NCBI GenBank assembly: GCA_018257865.1
Contig: JAEUBA010000029.1
Span: 268,695-332,694 of the forward strand
Origin: Stereocaulon alpinum
Taxonomy: Eukaryota; Ascomycota; Lecanoromycetes; Lecanorales; Stereocaulaceae
Direction of reading: 5' to 3'
DNA: 64,000 nucleotides
The notes beneath the pieces are model-generated. The model made no database searches, had not been told where the DNA came from, and worked only from the letters and a program-made list of their open reading frames with translations. A program made the position numbers and the translations under genes. Below are positions 35,101 to 46,525 of this stretch, in pieces (the stretch's first letter is position 1; each line of letters starts with the position of its first letter).

Positions 35101-36445
35101 CCCTTCTCTGTCAAGAACCTGACAGAGCTCAATACTTGTGTCGCTTCGTTCTCTGACAACTTCGAATCTGGCAAGACCGTCATCGCGCACGATGTCTCAG
35201 ACGGTGTGTTGGATATGCTGCCTACGCGCCCAGCATTAAGCTTATCATCTGATGCCACTTACCTCCTAGTTGGTTGTCTTGGCGGTCTCGGACGTAGCCT
35301 GACTTCCTGGATGATGAAGAAAGGGGCTCGTAACTTTGCCTTTCTCTCGAGATCTGGCGCCGACTCTCTGCAGGCTTCCATTCTCGTTGCAGCACTTGAG
35401 GCGGCTGGAGCTAATGTGCAGGTGATGAAAGGCGATGCGAGTGTTAGATCAGATGTAGATAGGGCTGTTAGAGAGGTGCCTAGTGATCGTCCCATCCGCG
35501 GAGTCATTCAAGCAGCGATGGTTCTCAAGGTATGTAATTGCCAGGCACTCGGATTTTGTGATGGACATAATGATGTTGACACTGCTCTAGGATGGATTGT
35601 TCCACAACATGCCGTACGAGAACTGGAGAGACTCAACGAAGCCCAAAGTACAAGGGACCATGAATCTCCATGCAGCCTTGGAAGCGGTTCCCCTTGATTT
35701 CTTCGTGATGACCAGCTCCGTCTCCGGCACTCTTGGTACTCCAGGTCAAAGTAATTACGCAGCTGCGAACAGCTACTTAGACTCTCTCGCACGGCACCGT
35801 CGCTCTCAGCAGAAGCCTGCAGCATCTGTCATCCTACCTATGGTCCTCGGCGTTGGCGTCGTGGCAGAGAATCTTGAACTCGAAGACGCGCTGAAGCGAA
35901 AAGGCATGTACGGTATTGACGAAGAGCACCTGCTTGGCGCTTTTGAAGTCGCAATAATCGAGCAACAGCGTCCGGGTACTGCCGACCATATTGTCGTCGG
36001 TCTCGACCCCGCTCAACTTCACAAAGCTATCAGCGAAGCTGGCGAGGATGTCGACAGCTTCTGGACCGAAGATCCACGCTTCAAGACCATCGTCCATGCC
36101 ATGCAATCTGAACGCAGTGATGCCTCCGGTGCTGGCGCATCTCAGACCATCTTATCCACGATCAAGGGTGGCGACATTTCACCTACAGAGGCCATTCAGG
36201 CGGTGAAGGAGCATTTCATCGCGAAACTTGCTCGAATCTTGATGCTTGCAGTAGAGGACTTCGAGGAAGATGGAAAGTCAGTAGCGAGTTATGGTATTGA
36301 TAGCATGATTGGAGCGGAACTGAGGACTTGGATCTTCAAGGAGTTGGCGATTGATATCCCCTTTCAGCAGCTGCTGGGTCCTTCTCTTACCATCACGAAG
36401 TTTGCGGAGCAGGTGTGTGCGAATCAGGGTATCGTAGTACAATGA
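29177..36445 (+). CDS. Highly reducing type I polyketide synthase (KS-AT-DH-psiMT-ER-KR-ACP)
   Basis: Core enzyme of the cluster. Exons 29177-29354, 29414-35529 and 35591-36445 give 2,382 residues. KS (about 50-430): Cys225 in NTACSSSV, His363 in ECHGTGT, His404 in NIGHSE. AT (about 594-920): GQGAQWPRMG and Ser689 in GHSSGE. DH (about 985-1270): His1020 in DHFLGGEAVFPAAG and Asp1202 in HPASIDSCLQ. The methyltransferase position (about 1335-1475) is short and reads LEIGSEHAEPLL instead of the glycine-rich SAM loop, so it is probably inactive. ER (about 1670-1990) has the nucleotide motif HGTGLAGAAAI. KR (about 2005-2190) has LVGCLGGLGRSL, TSSVSG and Tyr2154 in SNYAAANSY. ACP: Ser2336 in YGIDSM. 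There is no thioesterase, reductase or acyltransferase release domain, so release must be by hydrolysis, decarboxylation or a separate enzyme. An unbranched, largely reduced chain is expected. Confidence 0.96.
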
Positions 36446-37186
36446 GTAGGGGGTCTAGCGCGGAATGTCTTGAATCACTGTTCTTTTGCTTTTGCTCTTG
36501 CTCTTCTTGATAGAGGTAGTCACGAAATATGAACACTGTTATACAACAACGTAATGATGGCCATGCAGTACGCTTCTCGCTTCCATCTTCCACGCCATGC
36601 CGTACAGCTCATACTCATCCAATCCAACCCACCAACACCCCGAACTCGACACCGCATAACCCTTCTCCCCTCACCTAACCCTTCATTCCCAACCTAGACA
36701 TCTTAACCCACCCCCCTACCACCACGCGAATACCTAACCTACCCTCCCCTCCCCACCTCACGATACCCCATAATCAAATCCCACCGCCTACCCCATGCCT
36801 CCCTGCCCTTCCTTTCCCACTACACAACTCCTAGCCTTCTTTCTCATCCACATCCCCTCGCATCGGTAAATGTATTAGCGATACGACGTACTCAAGCGAA
36901 TATACAAGATGCAGCGCGTTAGGTCAGGCGTACGAAATCCTGTTAGCAATGGGATTTGTTGCCGGGCTCAGGTCTTCAGTTCACTGAGAAGGGGATTGAC
37001 AGATCTCGTGATTCCAACGTATTGATTTTTCTCTTCATTGACGTTACTATCTCGTGCACGCTAAAGACTGGCTGCTACGGTGTGACGACGACGGACGGAT
37101 TCAAAGACGGTGCTTGGGGAATGGTAGGGAAGCCACTTACACTGGCTGAGCGCTGGTAGCTGGTCGTACCGGCTTTTTCACCTCCG
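36446..37186. other. Right border of the cluster, with a pyrimidine-rich tract
   Basis: 3' flank of the PKS gene. From about 36,596 to 36,850 the + strand is dominated by C and T/A with very few G, giving strong strand asymmetry. No gene was recognised. Confidence 0.6.
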
Positions 37187-38244
37187 TTATGCGAATAGGT
37201 CAATGTCTGACTCCGTGTCGATATCGCCCGCTGTTGGTGCATCCACAGCTGTTGACTCGAAATCAAAGTCATAGTCAGCATCACCTACCTCCGGCCATAC
37301 ATCGCCCAGATCCTCACCAGTCCACTGCAGCGGCACGAGCCCGTGTCCTTGACCAGCAGCATTCTCGTTTCCTCCATCAGGAAACAGCAAACTTACATCC
37401 CCCGCCTGCTCCAGCCCCACAGTTCCGTCACCCTCCCCCTCACCACCATTAGCGAATAACCACCCCTCCTCATCCACCTCCTCCACCACTTCTTCCACAA
37501 CATCGCGCCACCCCCCATCAACCCCCCACCTCGCATCCTCCCCAACATCGCTTTCCAAATCACTCTCCCCCACATCCCAAAGCGGACTGTACCCCCTAAA
37601 CGCCTCATCCTCACCCATGTCCTCAATCATCCCCACAACCTTCGCCCCCCACTTTCCCCACCCCCTACTCGCTTTCCGCGCCCACTCCACATCCGTGCCT
37701 AGCTCCAACTCGCAGCTCTTGACAGCCGACTTCATTTGATCAGAGAGATGAGTAAGCGCGAAGTCCCGGTACATTTTGCGCGCCGTGTAGTATTCCTTCA
37801 ATTCTTCGGCAACGAGGGTACTGAAGCGGCCTCTGGACAAAGCGGTCTGGACCCAACTTTGGCAGAGGTGGATATGGGCGAACCAGTCTTGTTGGAATCT
37901 GGTCCAGTCGATGTCATCCTCTATTCGAGATCAGTATTCGCAATGCATGTGTCAAGGGGTTATCAAAGGTTGTGCTGTGCACCTGTTATGCCGAGGGATG
38001 CTAGCCTGGCTGCTTTCTTGTTAGCACGAGCGCGACGACGGGCTGCTTTGATTTTTGCGACGCGTTGCTTGGTTTTTTCTTTCGCTCTTGTTGCTGCGCG
38101 GGCTGGGTCACGACGTCTATGCTGTGCTATTGCTCGAGGAATGTGGAAAGTTGGGACGCGGTGGTTGTTGATACTTATGTTGTTTGGCCATGAGGCTGGA
38201 GCTGGCCTTTGTGGGAAGCGCGAGGCTGGCTTGACTCGTGCCAT
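37187..38244 (-). CDS. Unknown fungal protein with basic N-terminus and acidic C-terminus
   Basis: Exons 38244-37983 and 37920-37187 give 331 residues; across the junction the frame reads GITEDDIDWTRFQQDWF. The first 90 residues are very basic (RAAQHRRR-like and KAARRRARANKKAARLA stretches) and could bind nucleic acid or act as a nuclear localisation signal. The middle, LSRGRFSTLVAEELKEYYTA and ALTHLSDQMKSAVKSC, looks like an ordered helical domain. The last 150 residues are extremely rich in Asp, Glu and Gly and are probably disordered, which makes the + strand C-rich here. I do not recognise the family. It stands between the PKS and conserved genes and is not an obvious tailoring enzyme. 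Confidence 0.65.
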
Positions 38245-41144
38245 GTTGGGTGTTGACGTGAAGGATGATGGATGTTGATGGGGTGATCGTGCTGTGAAGG
38301 AGGAGTTTCTTTCTTGCCGGGTGTTGACTCACTTGAGTGGGGTATGAGAGTGAATGCAAAGGGTTTGAGTTGCCGTATGAGGGCAATACAGGCGTTGTTC
38401 CCGTAATCGTGTTGATCGGGTGTCATTATGAAGCATTTGTCACATCGTGTTGGTCTTTGTGCAGAGACAATGCCATTCTTGGACAACTTTTGTACCCGAA
38501 AATGTCATATTCATGGGGACTTCTACCCCACATGTGTATAAACCTTTTGCCATTAGAGGCGGACGAACAGCATTTAGGAGAAGAGGGCAAAATGGATCGC
38601 ACGGAATTCTGGCAATCGGAGCAGAATGTATCGAAGGAGCTGGGAACGGCAAGATGATGAAAGAAGTGGTGTGGAAAGATGTTAGCATATTTCTTTACAA
38701 GAGCTTTTCGGTATATAGCTAGACAAGATGGAGATATGAGACAGCAGACGCTTGGGGCCAGTATTTCAGTGAAGGCGCAGCAGCCCTTGCCTCTTGATAT
38801 CATGTTCATTAGTCTTAGATGCACAGCATCTGGGCCGACACATGTTACGAAGCTAGGGACATGTTGCGAGCAATCATTAGATAGGATTTAAGGTAACCAA
38901 TAGCAGAATTCTAGCCAGATAACGGGTATCGAGGGCAACTGATACAGATTCATCATATCTGTGAACGCTTCTTTCACCCGCAAGACGGGCGGGGGGAAAG
39001 GAAATGAAGGCAAGGAATGATTCGCTACTCCCTGGATGTAGGTTGTCACTTCCGATCCTGGCGCTGATCAGATGTTTCGGCTTAAAGAAGAGCGCAAGTT
39101 AGGAGGCAGCAATGTACAAGCGAGGAGTCGGCCGTTTTTTCTACCTCCTTATTGTCATTTCTGTTCGACCCCTTCGGCACAGCATCTGCAGACGAACGAG
39201 CATGTGCAGTAATGAAGACGACGAATTGGTGTCTGCAGACTAAAGTCGCTACCATCGTTGCCTGTCTCGAATCGTAGTCGGGAGATCATAGAATTGGTCA
39301 TGTCGCGGGCGCAAGATGTATTCTTCTTACAGCTCGACACTAAAGTTAAAGTTGGACAAGTGTAGACTATGTAAGATTAGGTTCCAGCGGTCAGTCCCTC
39401 AATAGCTGTTGTTTTTGCATTTTGTACAGGGTCCAGTGGCTGATCCTGCAAGTATTTGTTATTGCCCTGTCTCCCGTCCCTTACATAAGGTAGTCAAAGT
39501 CTATGCAGTGCTGAAATCGTGGCACCTGCATCTTGTACCTTAAAAAGTCAAACAAACTAAACTGTTAGTGTCTACCTTAGCGACTTGCGTCTAGGGGCCG
39601 GACAGGATCGGATGGCAACTTACACCTATTAATTAGACTTTATACGCTAAAAGAGTTATTACTTGAGTAACGGAGCGTCCAACTTTCGAACCTTGACGTG
39701 TCACTAATTCCAGGTACCACGTGGAGATTCTGTGCGGCTTCCCGCTCGAAACCCGGGCTAGCCCAACCAACAAACCGTTAGAGAGAGCCCGACAAGGGCT
39801 GGAATCTTGAGGGCTTTGGCCCGTGCGTGCCCCAGCAAAGGGTTTCAAGGTTCTTGGGCGATCCATGTCCACACTTGCCGAGATGGTCTCTTGTTAGCGG
39901 AAATCAATCGGACGATGCCACGTTAGAGACCCGGGATTCGTAACATAAGACGGCTGGAGTCTCATGGTATAGAAGGTGTGGTATAAACAAGTTCAAAAGT
40001 CTCAGAGGCCAATGTCGAATGCATTGGTCGTCTTCGAAGAACAGTAAAAGTCTTGAAGAACAAGAAGAGTGTGTCGTTGAACGAGTGCCTCCCGGGTTAT
40101 GCAGCTTGGCAGGGTCATCTCGGCGGCCGTCGGTAGCGCCACCTCATTACATCGATACCTTATTTTTGGTCTTAGCTTCAAAAGTCTATCTGACCTCATT
40201 CCATTTCACAATCAAATGTGGAGGCGCCAGAGCATTCTAGACCGCGATTACTGCGCACACGGAGCTCTGGTGCGAGCACATGATTCGCAGAGAGAACCAC
40301 GCGAGCATGGCGTCAGCTTGGGACGTTGACGCCACCAATTGCTCGATCGACCCACCCCACGCTCTCTGACCGGAGAGCTCTCCTGAATGGGTGCATCTGT
40401 CGCTCTTGACACCATGAGCGTGTTAGGGAATGAAATGACTCCTTGATGGAGCTCATTGCAATGAGGGCCAACAATGCTTCGCTTTTACTACAGCATTGCG
40501 TGACATATGTTCCAGAGTACATACTAGCTCTTTGGAACCGTTGCACAGAGCTCATCTCGATGTTGTGTTGGGATTGCGAGAAGCGGCTGATAGCCTCGTT
40601 CCCCGGCCTGTGCCGGGCATGAATATCAAGGCAAGCTTGGCATCTTCACGAATGATGATGAGGTAAGTTCTCACTAGACCTCCCGTGCCTAAGATACACT
40701 TCAACACTAAGTATTATCGTTCCGATGCGGGGCTTCGGCGTGTAACAATAGTGTTGATAGTTTCCGCCAGAGTTTGGGGCTTCATATACGTAGGCCAGCT
40801 TCCCACTTCGACGTTGGTCCAAGTGTGACTTTTTGCAGCTCGAACATTCTCCTGGTGCCAGTGCAAGGTAAGGTAGCCTCACATTGTGGAAAGAGCCGTC
40901 AAAAGCGTGGGTATACTTGTGGCATCTGGATTCTGGACCGTGCCTCGGATAGAAAATAAGGCTGCCGATCTTCCACAGACTCGTACTTGACTTTTGATTT
41001 CTGACTTCCTTCCCTCTTGAACACTTCAAAAAAAGCATTTTCGCTGAACGCCCTCATTCATTGCTCTTTCCTCTCCTCTGTCCTGTTCTTTGGGCGTCCA
41101 TTCTCTTTGCAACCCTCACCAGATCAAAAACACTCTCGTTCAGC
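38245..41144. other. 2.9 kb region without supported genes
   Basis: Several frames of 60-132 codons on both strands (for example 38,426-38,824 and 40,646-41,038, both leftward) overlap others and show no motif, signal peptide or splicing logic. The last part, about 40,900-41,144, is pyrimidine-rich and is likely the RGS gene promoter. No RNA gene or clear transposon was seen. Confidence 0.5.
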
Positions 41145-42783
41145 ATGGTCTACTCCCTCTCCTACCGTCGTCCTCCACATGTCGACTCGGCTCGAACATC
41201 AATCAACGGATCCGAGAAGACAAAGTCCATTGACGAAGGATCCATATCCTCACGAGGCTCTTGTGTTATCTCTGGTATCCCAGATGCCTTGTCCTTCGAC
41301 CGCATCATTGCTGGAGGCACCTGTCCAGTGAGTCGCCCTCCTCCCTGTCTGAGATGCAAGAGTGGCCCACGAGCCCATCTGCCTTGGTGTTATGTTGTCA
41401 CCGTCTCAGATCGATCAACAATTAACAATCTACTGCTGTCATCATCTTTCCCAGAGCCCATCACTTTACCTATTGTGAAAGCTACTAAGCTGATTCTGCC
41501 ATCCCTAGCCATGTACCGTCCGTGACTTCATGAACTACCTCGTCTATATCGAACACGCCGCAGAGAACCTCCAATTTTTCTTATGGTACCGAGACTACAC
41601 CAAACGTTTCTCCGAGCGTCCCGACAGCGAGCGTGCACTTGCTCCAGTATGGACAGCAGAACAGGCAGAAGCGGATGCACAGGCACCATCTGCCCCGAAG
41701 CAGCAACTCAGTGTCGAGACTGCTGCCGTGTTCAAGGGTACGGACTTTGCACCAGTCGTGACTAGCGTTGTGGAAGCGAAGCCAAACCCATTCAATACTC
41801 CACCGAGAACTCCCAACGGCGATAGAGAGAGCGTATGTCCTTCTGAGAAAGCATGGAGTGACAATGGCTCTACACTACACTCTCACACCAACAAATCCTT
41901 CCAGACAAAAGCGGCAGGCGCTTTCGAGGGTGCCGACATCAAGTGGCAGCCATGTGAGTAGGGACGATACCTTTCGAGTATGCCAATACTAACAATTTGG
42001 CAGTCACCATCCAGCCGTTCCGGGAGGAGGTCTCACGTATCATTGCAATCTACATAGCAGATGGTGCTTCTCGTCAACTCAATCTCTCATCTAAAGAGCG
42101 ATCTAGATTACTCCACGCCTTGGCGAACACCACACATCCTTCCGCGTTCGCCAAGGTAGTTCACACGGTGGAATGGTCCCTTCGTCACCAAGCTCATCCC
42201 AACTTCATTCGCTGGACCATATGCAACGGCAACCGACCTCGTGTTATTTTTGCACGTGGCCTTGGTGTCTTTGGTATCATGGCAGGTTTCATCACTGCGG
42301 TCCTCATCACTCTAAGCAATGCCAGCCGTGGCTATAGAGTACTCTCCGCATTTGGCTTCATGCTTGGCGTTGCAACCTTGATCTGTGCTTGGAAGGGCAT
42401 GTGCATTGTAAGCATTGCGCAGACTTAATTTGTGCGAAGAAAAAGCCTCTGACATAGTACAGGTCCTCCACGGCATGCACCACCGCCATTTGCGACCCTG
42501 GGAACTCTTCGCCGAAGATGACGACGACTCTAACTTTGACATGACCAAGGGCTCCTTTGAGACTATGGGTAGCACCAACAGCTACGAAGACGAGCCCTGG
42601 ATCGCCAAATACGAGAAGCGAAATATCCTCCGGAAAATCCTCGATCGTGAGGTCTGGATCCAGGAGCCTGCGCTTCGCCAAATCCAGGATACGATATTCC
42701 TCCAGGCCATGGCTGGTGGACTGATCGTGACCGCTATCTCCGTTGGCATCTTCTGTGCACTTCCCGCAGGAAACTTTTACTAG
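41145..42783 (+). CDS. RGS-domain protein with C-terminal transmembrane segments
   Basis: Regulator of G-protein signalling that would speed GTP hydrolysis by a G-alpha subunit. Exons 41145-41327, 41509-41953, 42004-42407 and 42463-42783 give 450 residues. The RGS fold starts at IIAGGTCP joined to PCTVRDFMNYLVYIEHAAEN across intron 1, with LQFFLWYRDY. It is interrupted by a serine/proline-rich insert (about 95-200) and resumes with PFREEVSRIIAIYIADGASR, LLHALANTTHPSAF and VEWSLRHQAHPNF. Two close hydrophobic helices follow (GVFGIMAGFITAVLITL and LSAFGFMLGVATLICAW), then an acidic cytosolic stretch and a last helix, AMAGGLIVTAISVGIFCAL, near the end. This is the architecture of the membrane-anchored fungal RGS group. 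Not linked to the cluster except by position. Confidence 0.88.
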
Positions 42784-43538
42784 CGCCACCTGCACATGCA
42801 AGACCGTATCCAGGTCGATCTTGCAGATTACGTGCATGGATCTGGATCCATGCTCCTGGGTCGAGTCTAATCTGGAATCTGACGTACATGACCGGCTGCA
42901 TTCGCTTCTCGCTTCCTCTCCGAGGCATGTTCATGCACATACAACTTTTACTTCGCTTCTCCACACCACCTACAAATACCACTTTTGCGGAGTTTGCTCG
43001 ATATGGAGTCCTCGAGGCATTGGACTACCCATATTTGACGGAAAATGCTCGGAACACGAATCTCTTGATGCTCTTGTGCATGCGCGATGGAAAATTAGAT
43101 GCTTTCGGAGCTTGGGGGCCGGGACTCAAGCAGTCGGCTTATGTTATGTGCTATTGAACAAAATGTAACATTAGCTAATACTAATGCTCTGCTAATTATG
43201 AATGCTCAGTCGATTCAACAAAAGAGCTCAGTATTCCCATCTCGGTGAATGAAGCTTTGGTTTCTTGTTAATTCGCTTTCTATGCCGATGTGCTACCTAA
43301 GGGCTAAAACCGCTTAAGAGGACGTCATTCGTCCCTCTATTCTATTTCATGAACCTCGTCTCATATGCAATCACCGTTTATATCATACCTAGCGCATCTG
43401 CGCCAATAGCACCCAAGAACTCAAAGCTACCTCGTTGTCCCCAGCAGTCAAAGTGTCCTGCCCAGGACCGAGGGAAAACTCGTCCAGTATACAACGTTTT
43501 TCCTAGAGTCTTTCCAACCTCGAAGCAGAATCTTGTAG
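42784..43538. other. Convergent intergenic region
   Basis: 3' flanks of the RGS gene and GNA1. Frames at 42,743-43,168 are unsupported. Nothing else recognised. Confidence 0.5.
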
Positions 43539-44389
43539 TCATTTACTCTCGTAGTAATGCGCCATTTCCAACCCGACGCGCTTATAGCCGCATTTCACGT
43601 AGAAGCCTTCGTTTGTTTCGGAGCAATCTAGGATTGTCTGTAGGGTAGATGTCAGCTAGCTGGGATGTGGAGAGTAGAGCTCTTGCACCGTTATACGCGG
43701 CGGATGTTTTGAATGGAAGGAGGAGAACGAGGAGGGTGGTGTTACCTTGTAGCAGCCCACCTTCTCGGCTATGTAGTCTAGTGCCTCTATTATCCTCAGC
43801 CCGAGCTTCTTGCCTTGCTGATCTTTGTTGACGACGATGTCTTCGATGTGGCCTACGAGACCTAAGTTGTGTATACTGCGGAGCTCGACATGTCAGCCTG
43901 ATGTCCCACTATGATCTCTGCAGCCCGTAGCAGCAGATTTGTAGTAGTACACTCACAACTTCCGCTCAACAAGCACACACCCCGTCCCCACACACTTCCC
44001 GCTCCCATCGCACACCACCAGCACGAAATACTCGTCCCCCCTCTTCGCCATCCAATCGTATCTCTCTGTCCATGCTTCTTCGGTGATGTCGCCGACTGTA
44101 GTGAGCACTTTTAGCACATCGAGCACGCCGGCGGCGTAGTCTGAGCGCTGGAGAGGACGCATTGTGTAGTTTTCTGGGAGAGCCGTTTTTACTGAGGGGG
44201 AGATTAGGGTGGTGGAGAAGAGGGGAGCTGGGTTGGGGGTTGGGTTAGCTTTATGACTGGTCAATGGAGCATGAGTAGTGAGTTAATAGAGGTGTATGAG
44301 GGTTTGCTTTAGGAAGACACGCGAACGCGACAGCGGTCCACGGTGAGTAAATACACCGAAAGGTACGTACCGTTGGTTGAGGAGGACAT
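43539..44389 (-). CDS. gna1: Glucosamine-6-phosphate N-acetyltransferase
   Basis: GNA1 transfers acetyl from acetyl-CoA to glucosamine-6-phosphate in the UDP-GlcNAc pathway that feeds chitin and glycosylation. Exons 44389-44371, 44248-43957, 43875-43746 and 43637-43539 give 179 residues, normal for the family. The first exon codes only MSSSTN; without it there is no ATG in frame, so this spliced start is preferred. GNAT features are YTMRPLQRSDY, VLKVLTTVGDI, YDWMAKRGDEYFVLVV, VERKF joined to IHNLGLVGHIEDIVV across intron 2, the acetyl-CoA loop QQGKKLGLRII, and the C-terminal TILDCSETNEGFYVKCGY and EMAHYY. It is divergent from trm44. Confidence 0.95.
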
Positions 44390-44725
44390 CTTGGCAGAGC
44401 CCGTGGTGGCGGCTGGGGAGGACCACATTGTGTATATGGTGTTTGGGTATCTTGGAGGTGATGTAGGGGATAGTATAGTAGGGAAATGGCGCGACGAGCG
44501 TTGTCAATTGACGGTTGTACAACGGGGTCGGCACGAAAACAATGGAAGCTCAAGCTCAAGCTGACACTGACACTGACAGCTTGGATGATCGGTAACCCTA
44601 ACCCTGACAAGTCTTCGGGGAAGGGCTCCCGGCCGTTCCTGACTAAACGGCCGCCAACGAGCACCTAGGGCGCCACTATCACAATCCAACAAGCATGCAA
44701 TGCAACGCCATACGAGGCCTTATCA
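44390..44725. promoter_or_regulatory. Divergent promoter of gna1 and trm44
   Basis: 336 bases separate the starts. A telomere-type TAACCCTAACCCT tract lies at 44,593-44,605, close to the middle, and CGGCCG occurs twice nearby (about 44,630 and 44,649). Confidence 0.6.
44593..44605. repeat. Interstitial telomere-like tract in the gna1-trm44 promoter
   Basis: The + strand reads TAACCCTAACCCT, two copies of the TTAGGG unit. Such sites in promoters can be bound by Tbf1-type factors; whether this one is used is unknown. Confidence 0.6.
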
Positions 44726-46525
44726 ATGTCGCTAAATGGCGGCGACTCTGACGTGCATACCCCGGAGAGAGCAGACGTTGATCCCTTGGAGCGATTGCCT
44801 GGAGAAGATTGGCTTCCCGTTCTCCAGAAATCTTGCGACTTCCCACCCGACGTCTTCGAATCCGTGTCTCTTAATCTGATCAAGAATCCGAACATCAATT
44901 CGAGCTTACTCTTTCGAGCCGATGTCATCTATGATAGCTTGAATGTGGAGCCGGTAGACGTGCAGTTGGACGAGGAAGAGCTGAAGAAGAGCCTACGGAC
45001 ATACAATGTTAGGAACGGAGAACTTCCCGGCTACCAGGTCAAGAGGACCATTGTCAGGCAGATGGTACCTCGCAACCCACAGCTAGACAAGCCAATCGCT
45101 CAGACATGCGTCTTTCTACAATCTACCGCAAAGGACAGTGACATTGAAGAAACCATCGTCCTCTACATACCACATGCCCCTGATGTCGAACAGATCCCAT
45201 GGTACCACCCCAGAGTACAGTCACTAGCATACCTCCATTCATCGAGACCCTCAACCTCATCCCAGAGCCAGCAAGGTGCTATCTCCCTGCACTACCGACT
45301 GTTTCCCTCTGAGTCACTCCCACTCTCTTCACGCCTCCTCCGAACAGGTCAAAACCTTCTATCAACTTTGCACAAGCATGGTCAGGGCCAGCTGGCTGGC
45401 TACACTAAGAGAGTGAATCACGATCAATTAGTCTCCCAGCAGAGAGTACAGGACAGATACACGGAGCTCAAAGAAAGGCATGCAAAGAGGTTGTGTGATC
45501 GCTGGGTGGAGAAGACTGAACCGAGTAAACATGTGTTTGAGGATTTAGGCATCGCTGCTTTTTTAATCGAGCTTTGGAAAGATATGTATAGAGCCGACTA
45601 CTCGTGGACAAGCGGAGACGAGGCCGAACGTGTAGAGAAAAGACCAGTGTTTCCGGGCTTCGTCGACATTGGATGTGGGAATGGAGTCTTGGTCGACGTG
45701 CTCGTCAGAGAAGGATATCGAGGCTGGGGTTTCGATGCCCGTAGGCGGAAGACGTGGGATACATTTGATGCATGCATTCAGCCCAGGCTCAAAGAGATGA
45801 TACTTATCCCACAACCGCTGTTTGAGGCATCACAAGATTCGGATAGTCTAGATCATGCCAACGGTGGCATCATATCGGAACGGCCCTCATCAGATAAAGG
45901 CAAACCTGCTGAAAATGTACCACCCTGGCATAACGGTATCTTCCCCACTGGCACGTTCATCATATCAAACCACGCCGACGAACTCACACCGTGGACCCCG
46001 CTCCTTGCAGCAATCTCATGCTCGCCATTCCTCGCCATCCCATGCTGCTCCCATAACCTATCCGGCCTCCGCTTTCGCGCCCCTTCTGTCTTCAATAGTA
46101 ACTCAGCAGATGCATTAGCACCTTCCTACTTCTCCGGAAATATCAAGAAGTCAAAGTCTGTAGCTATCGCCATTGCCTGTTCTGATAATGAAACAGTCTT
46201 TGGCCCGCGACCTGAAACAGGTGATCTCAGAGACCTGAACGCAAAGTCGAGAGCAAAACAGCCATCAGCGTATTCGAGTCTCTGCGATTGGGTTGCTCAT
46301 CTTGCAGCAAGGGTGGGCTACAAGGTCGAGCGAGAATGGCTGAGATTGCCCAGTACCAGAAACGTTGGGATTGTTTGCAGGAGCCTAACATCTGGGTTTG
46401 AAGACGAGGGTCTAGATATGAGGAGAGGGAGGGTTGCTGATATTGTGATGAAAGAGAAGGCAGATGGTTTTGTATGGGTGGAGAGGGCGAGGGGACTGAC
46501 AACTGGAAAATGCACTGCACATTGA
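44726..46525 (+). CDS. trm44: tRNA(Ser) Um44 2'-O-methyltransferase Trm44
   Basis: Trm44 methylates the ribose of U44 in tRNA-Ser with S-adenosylmethionine. Single exon, 599 residues. The SAM-binding motif is FVDIGCGNGVLVDVLVREGY at about 312-331, followed by GWGFDARRRKTWD, the family hallmark. Before it are HVFEDLGIAAFLIELWKDMY and a KERHAKRLCDRWVEKT segment. After it, FIISNHADELTPWTPLLAA and LAIPCCSHNLSG, then LCDWVAHLAARVGYKVEREW and RLPSTRNVGIVCR. The N-terminal 200 residues carry the less conserved Trm44-specific region. The ATG at 44,726 is the first in frame. It marks the end of the conserved gene block; the accessory region begins right after it. Confidence 0.95.
   Translation: MSLNGGDSDVHTPERADVDPLERLPGEDWLPVLQKSCDFPPDVFESVSLNLIKNPNINSSLLFRADVIYDSLNVEPVDVQLDEEELKKSLRTYNVRNGELPGYQVKRTIVRQMVPRNPQLDKPIAQTCVFLQSTAKDSDIEETIVLYIPHAPDVEQIPWYHPRVQSLAYLHSSRPSTSSQSQQGAISLHYRLFPSESLPLSSRLLRTGQNLLSTLHKHGQGQLAGYTKRVNHDQLVSQQRVQDRYTELKERHAKRLCDRWVEKTEPSKHVFEDLGIAAFLIELWKDMYRADYSWTSGDEAERVEKRPVFPGFVDIGCGNGVLVDVLVREGYRGWGFDARRRKTWDTFDACIQPRLKEMILIPQPLFEASQDSDSLDHANGGIISERPSSDKGKPAENVPPWHNGIFPTGTFIISNHADELTPWTPLLAAISCSPFLAIPCCSHNLSGLRFRAPSVFNSNSADALAPSYFSGNIKKSKSVAIAIACSDNETVFGPRPETGDLRDLNAKSRAKQPSAYSSLCDWVAHLAARVGYKVEREWLRLPSTRNVGIVCRSLTSGFEDEGLDMRRGRVADIVMKEKADGFVWVERARGLTTGKCTAH

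Noticed and set aside
14941..36445. Meroterpenoid cluster suggested by the PaxM-like enzyme and the membrane protein
   Set aside because: No prenyltransferase or GGPP synthase gene, and the PKS is highly reducing rather than aromatic.
38426..38824. 132-codon leftward frame
   Set aside because: Overlaps a rightward frame of similar length; no conserved features.
39660..39720. B-box-like GGTTCGAAA word suggesting a tRNA on the minus strand
   Set aside because: No matching A box, acceptor stem or cloverleaf could be formed.
40646..41038. 130-codon leftward frame before the RGS gene
   Set aside because: Runs through a promoter region; no signal peptide or family motif.
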